Origin: JAHEJA01 sp965657215
GTDB taxonomy: Bacteria > Pseudomonadota > Alphaproteobacteria > Rhodobacterales > Rhodobacteraceae
DNA length: 35,686 bases
Assembly: GCA_965657215.1 (NCBI GenBank)
Contig: CBFHNR010000024.1
Location: 1-35,686 of the forward strand
Direction: 5' to 3'
This document shows positions 32,381 through 35,686 of the stretch, one piece after another. Under the pieces are notes generated by a model, which made no database searches, was not told the origin of the DNA, and saw only the letters and a program-made list of their open reading frames with translations. Every line of letters starts with the position of its first letter. The stretch's first letter is position 1. The position numbers were made by a program, and so were the translations under genes.

Positions 32381-33384
32381 CAGTGATACCCCTCATTCGG
32401 GTCCATCTTGCCGCGAAACACCCAATAGGCATAGGCGGTATAGCCCAAGATAATTGGGATCAGAACAACCGCACCTACGAGAGCAAAGGCAAGGCTGCTA
32501 TCAGGGGCGGCGACGTCCCAGATGGTCAAGGAGGGCGGCACCATCATTGGATAAAAGCTGATGCCGATGCCAATAAAGCTCACGATAAAAAAGCCCAGCG
32601 CGGATACAAAAGGCTGCACATCTTTTTGATCGTTTAGACCTGTGAAAAAGGACCAAACCAACCCGATCATCACAAGCGGGACAAGCATTGACCACAGGCT
32701 TCCCGGCAGGTTGAACCAGCGTTCAAAATAGACAGGGTCTTGAAACGGGGTGAGCAAGCTTACCAACCCAATCAATCCCAATGTCGCTGCACCCAAATAC
32801 CATGAATAGCCGCGCATCTGGATGTTCAAACCATTCTCGGTTTTCATCACCAACCATGTGGCCCCAAGCAGGGCATAGCCAACAACAACGGCGAGGCCTG
32901 TCAGGATCGAAAAGGGAGTAAGCCAGTCAAACCAACCCCCTGAATAGGCGCGATCTGTCACCTCTATCCCTTGAACCAGCGCGCCCAAGGCGATCCCTTG
33001 GCACAAGGCCGCAACGAAAGAGCCGCCAAAGAATGCCATATCCCAGACGCCTTTCCAACGGTCTGTGCGCCAGCGGTATTCAAAGGAGACACCACGAAAC
33101 ACAAGCGCCAAAAGCATCAGCATGATTGGCATATAGAGCGCGGGCATGATGACCGCATAGGCCAGCGGGAACACCGCAAAGAGCCCGCCGCCGCCCAAGA
33201 CCAACCATGTTTCATTCCCGTCCCAAACAGGGGCAACGGAATTCATCATCTGATCGCGGTCGCCTTCCGATTTGGCGAAAGGAAACAAGATGCCAAGACC
33301 AAGGTCAAAGCCGTCCAGAATAACATAGGTCAAGACCGCGAAGGCAATCAGCCCTGCCCAAATAAATGCGAGATCAAAAATCAT
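32380..33384 (-). CDS. cydB: Cytochrome bd-type quinol oxidase subunit II (CydB/CioB)
   Basis: 334 residues with about nine membrane helices. The N-terminal segment IWAGLIAFAVLTYVILDGFDLG and NSVAPVWDGNETWLVLGGGG (second piece VAPVWDGNETWLV) are hallmarks, the latter near the quinone/haem side. Subunit II supports the oxidase, which reduces oxygen to water with quinol. The ATG follows aggagcacc, 10 bases after cydA. The 34-residue partner gene follows directly. Confidence 0.96.
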   Translation of the reverse strand: MIFDLAFIWAGLIAFAVLTYVILDGFDLGLGILFPFAKSEGDRDQMMNSVAPVWDGNETWLVLGGGGLFAVFPLAYAVIMPALYMPIMLMLLALVFRGVSFEYRWRTDRWKGVWDMAFFGGSFVAALCQGIALGALVQGIEVTDRAYSGGWFDWLTPFSILTGLAVVVGYALLGATWLVMKTENGLNIQMRGYSWYLGAATLGLIGLVSLLTPFQDPVYFERWFNLPGSLWSMLVPLVMIGLVWSFFTGLNDQKDVQPFVSALGFFIVSFIGIGISFYPMMVPPSLTIWDVAAPDSSLAFALVGAVVLIPIILGYTAYAYWVFRGKMDPNEGYH

Positions 33385-33394
33385 AGTGGTGCTC

Positions 33395-34804
33395 CTATTC
33401 GCCTGGGATAAAGGTATCTGCGATTTGTGGCGCAGGGGTTATGCCCGCCGCACGAGTTGGGCCGTCGCTCAGATCGTGTTTCGGGGTTGAGGGGCGCTTG
33501 TTCATCAGGCGCAAAATATAGTAGGTTCCTGCACCAAAGACGAAAAAGTACACGATGATGAACGCCACAAGTGAGGCCGCAACAGCAGGGGCATCCACGG
33601 GGGCCAAACTGTCTGATGTGCGCAAGAGGCCGTAAATCGTATAGGGCTGTCGGCCAACTTCTGTTGTGATCCATCCCGCAAGGACGGCAACAAATCCAGT
33701 GGGGCCCATCACAATCGCCGCGCGGTGCAACCATGTTGTTGTGAAAAGCTGCCCTTTCCAGCGGGCCCAAAGGGACCACAGACCCAAACCAAGCATCGCG
33801 AACCCTAGGCCAACCATGACCCGAAAGCTCCAGAACACAATGGCGACCGGGGGTTCCTCGTCATCTGGGATGGTGTCCAAACCGTCCATTGGGGCATCTA
33901 GATGGTGCTTGAGGATCAATGAACTTAGCTTTGGAATTTGAATGGCATAGTCGATCCGCTTTTCTTCTTCATTCGGAATGCCGAACAAGATTAACGGCGC
34001 TCCATGAGGGTGGCTGTCATAATGCCCCTCCATCGCCATGATCTTTACAGGTTGATGTTCCAAAGTGTTCAAACCATGAACATCACCTGCATAGATCTGG
34101 ATCGGTGTGACAATCGCCGCCATCCACATCGCCATTGAGAACATGCGTCGTGCCTCAGCGTTGGTTTTGTCGCGCAGTAAATGCCACGCCCCAACCGCGC
34201 CAACAACAAGCGAGGTTGTCAGGAATGCCGCCAGCACCATGTGGACAAGACGGGGAATAAAGGACGGGTTAAAGATAATCGCCCACCAGTCTTCTGGAAC
34301 GTATTGACCAACATCGTTCATGCCGTAGCCCGCGGGTGTTTGCATCCAGCTGTTGACCGACAAAATCCATGTGGCCGACATCAGCGTTCCAAAGGCCACC
34401 ATCGCAGTGGCAAACATATGTAGTTTTTCGCCCACCCGTTCGCGCCCGAATAGCATGATGCCAAGAAAACCTGCCTCTAGGAAAAAGGCAGAGAGCACTT
34501 CATAGGCCATCAATGGCCCAATCACGGGCCCAGCCTTGTCTGAAAAGACCGACCAGTTGGTTCCAAATTGGTAGGACATAACGATGCCCGAAACGACCCC
34601 CATGCCAAACGCAACCGCAAAGATTTTCTTCCAATACTGGAAGAGCGTCAGATAGGTTTCATCCCGTGTGCGCATCCATAAGCCGTTTAGCACCGCCAGA
34701 TAACTGGCGAGACCTATAGAAAACGCGGGAAAGATGATGTGAAATGACACAGTAAATGCGAATTGAACGCGCGCCAGTGTCTCTGCGGTAAAGCCGTCTA
34801 GCAT
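33395..34804 (-). CDS. cydA: Cytochrome bd-type quinol oxidase subunit I, short Q-loop (CydA/CioA)
   Basis: 469 residues. Haem ligands by position: His22 (ARVQFAFTVSFHIIF) for b595, His188 (IPRLVHMVLA) for b558, and the methionine in FWSFRVMVGLG. The proton-path glutamates are in YEVLSAFFLEAGFLG (Glu102, Glu110). GRQPYTIYGLLRT is the usual C-terminal motif. The quinone loop is short compared with E. coli bd-I, as in the CioA cyanide-insensitive class. It gives high-affinity or sulfide/cyanide-tolerant respiration. cydDC-like exporter genes are not in the window. Confidence 0.95.
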   Translation of the reverse strand: MLDGFTAETLARVQFAFTVSFHIIFPAFSIGLASYLAVLNGLWMRTRDETYLTLFQYWKKIFAVAFGMGVVSGIVMSYQFGTNWSVFSDKAGPVIGPLMAYEVLSAFFLEAGFLGIMLFGRERVGEKLHMFATAMVAFGTLMSATWILSVNSWMQTPAGYGMNDVGQYVPEDWWAIIFNPSFIPRLVHMVLAAFLTTSLVVGAVGAWHLLRDKTNAEARRMFSMAMWMAAIVTPIQIYAGDVHGLNTLEHQPVKIMAMEGHYDSHPHGAPLILFGIPNEEEKRIDYAIQIPKLSSLILKHHLDAPMDGLDTIPDDEEPPVAIVFWSFRVMVGLGFAMLGLGLWSLWARWKGQLFTTTWLHRAAIVMGPTGFVAVLAGWITTEVGRQPYTIYGLLRTSDSLAPVDAPAVAASLVAFIIVYFFVFGAGTYYILRLMNKRPSTPKHDLSDGPTRAAGITPAPQIADTFIPGE

Positions 34805-34833
34805 GGGTAAACTCTTTGTTTTGGGTTAGCAGT

Positions 34834-34855
34834 CAAGGCCCGATTACGGGCCTTG
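34834..34855. terminator. Hairpin between the EF-hand gene and cydA
   Basis: Perfect 9-bp stem caaggcccg / cgggccttg, loop atta; it starts 10 bases past the EF-hand gene stop. No T-run follows, so termination may be partial. Confidence 0.6.
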
Positions 34856-34864
34856 GCTAAATCA

Positions 34865-35293
34865 TTATCCACGAGGACCGAAATCGGCCTCAGTGATATT
34901 GCCGCTGCCATCGCGATCAATCATCGCGAGCCAGTCGGCTGCTTTGGTGAGGAATTCCGCGCGACTGACTTGTCCGTCGCCATTTGCGTCATTGAAGGCC
35001 ATGATCATACCGGATTGGACTTTGCCCATTTTGCCCTGAGCATGATCGTCCTTGCCTTCCATGTCAGCGGCACGCGCATTGTCGAAATACTCGTATTCTT
35101 CCGCGTTCAGAAATCCGTTTTCATCTGAATCAAAGGTGAAAAAGACGTCTGAGCGTCGCTCTGTCAGCTCCTCAAGAGCGACGGTTCCATCCCCGTTCAT
35201 ATCCCAATTTTCAATGAAATGAGAACCCGGCTTGCCCTCGGCCACAACACTAACAGGAAGAAGGGCGGCAAAGATAAAGGGTGTGAGTTTCAT
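34865..35293 (-). CDS. Exported EF-hand calcium-binding protein
   Basis: 142 residues. A signal peptide (MKLTPFIFAALLPVSVVA, cut near residue 18) is followed by four EF-hand loops: 31-42 (DMNGDGTVALEE), 55-66 (DSDENGFLNAEE), 102-113 (DANGDGQVSRAE) and 126-137 (DRDGSGNITEAD). The last has Asp instead of the usual Glu at position 12, which tends to favour magnesium. Periplasmic EF-hand proteins of this size are common in Rhodobacterales, with unknown role. It lies between a peroxiredoxin and the bd oxidase genes on the same strand. Confidence 0.88.
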   Translation of the reverse strand: MKLTPFIFAALLPVSVVAEGKPGSHFIENWDMNGDGTVALEELTERRSDVFFTFDSDENGFLNAEEYEYFDNARAADMEGKDDHAQGKMGKVQSGMIMAFNDANGDGQVSRAEFLTKAADWLAMIDRDGSGNITEADFGPRG

Positions 35294-35308
35294 AAAGTTT
35301 CCTTTGAA

Positions 35309-35686
35309 TTAACCTTCGTTGATATCAACGGTGCGCAGGTAAGGGCGGATTTCTTCAAACCCTTGGGGGAATTTGACCTCGGCTTCGGCGTTTGACACGC
35401 TTGGCGGAATGATCGCACGATCACCGGGGCGCCAATCGGCGGGTAAGGCCACACCTTTTGCATCGCCTGTTTGTAGGGCGTCAATCACGCGAAGAATTTC
35501 GTCAAAGTTACGGCCAACGCTCATTGGATAGGTCATCGTCAAGCGAAGCTTTTTGTTGCTGTCGATAATGAATACAGAGCGAACCGCGGCTGTTTCAGAT
35601 TCACCAGGATGGATCATTTGATAAAGTTTCGCAATCGCGCAATCTGGGTCCGCGACGATGGGAAACTGCAGCGTTGTGTTTTGGGT
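35309..35686 (-). CDS. 1-Cys peroxiredoxin (Prx6-type), C-terminal part only
   Basis: The last 125 residues are present; the start and the peroxidatic Cys (near residue 45 in the family) lie beyond the window edge. Readable hallmarks are LQFPIVADPDCAIAKLYQMI, HPGESETAAVRSVFIID, TYPMSVGRNFDEILRVID and DWRPGDRAIIPPSVS, the last being the C-terminal arm of the Prx6 subfamily. These enzymes reduce peroxides in the cytosol. Confidence 0.93.
   Translation of the reverse strand, partial: TQNTTLQFPIVADPDCAIAKLYQMIHPGESETAAVRSVFIIDSNKKLRLTMTYPMSVGRNFDEILRVIDALQTGDAKGVALPADWRPGDRAIIPPSVSNAEAEVKFPQGFEEIRPYLRTVDINEG

Noticed and set aside
1..35686. CRISPR array, prophage, transposase or rRNA genes
   Set aside because: No regularly spaced repeats, no phage or transposase proteins and no rRNA or tRNA sequence recognised anywhere in the window.

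Overview
The window is a draft-assembly piece (one run of Ns) from an alphaproteobacterium, most likely a marine Rhodobacterales / Roseobacter-group species of moderate GC. The basis is gene content and order: an ATP12 chaperone next to a HAD phosphatase, an RluC-type pseudouridine synthase, CrcB and RarA; an AapJQMP/BztABCD amino-acid ABC operon; a DmdA-like GcvT-family protein; a CioAB-type bd oxidase; and r-protein sequences of Rhodobacterales character.

Layout. (a) 1-4194 is a gene-poor accessory segment. It holds a decayed polymorphic-toxin-immunity-like locus (an Imm11/DUF1629-like gene with an in-frame amber codon just after its start, preceded by a frame-shifted gene remnant), a free-standing DmdA-like methyltransferase and two small orphan genes. 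(b) 4195-9827, plus strand: yidC, a MOSC protein and yihA, joined by TAATG overlaps, then argB, a fatty-acid-hydroxylase/sterol-desaturase-family membrane protein and an overlapping Fe-S protein. A bidirectional terminator ends the run. (c) 9865-14301, minus strand: aapJ-aapQ-aapM-aapP, with a hairpin after the binding-protein gene. (d) 14513-20020, minus strand: degP/Q-like protease, rarA, crcB, rluC-like, HAD phosphatase and ATP12, tightly packed with several overlaps. (e) 20136-29729, minus strand: the spc/alpha ribosomal cluster, rpmC to rplQ. Terminator-like hairpins and candidate promoters suggest at least three transcription units: rpmC to rpmD, rplO-secY-adk, and rpsM-rpsK-rpoA-rplQ. 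The S10 block (rplP and upstream) is not adjacent. (f) 29994-32126, plus strand: a TIGR02466 2OG-Fe(II) oxygenase-like gene and a ManB-type phosphomannomutase. (g) 32276-35686, minus strand: a cut-off 1-Cys peroxiredoxin, a periplasmic EF-hand protein, and cydA-cydB with a 34-residue DUF2474-like gene.

Most of the window is ordinary core genome. I found no convincing undescribed multi-gene system. The points most worth a second look are the decayed toxin/immunity-like locus, the structured leader at the start of the rpmC operon, the splitting of the ribosomal cluster, the DmdA-like protein that lacks the DmdA-type motif, and the undersized assembly gap inside rplR.
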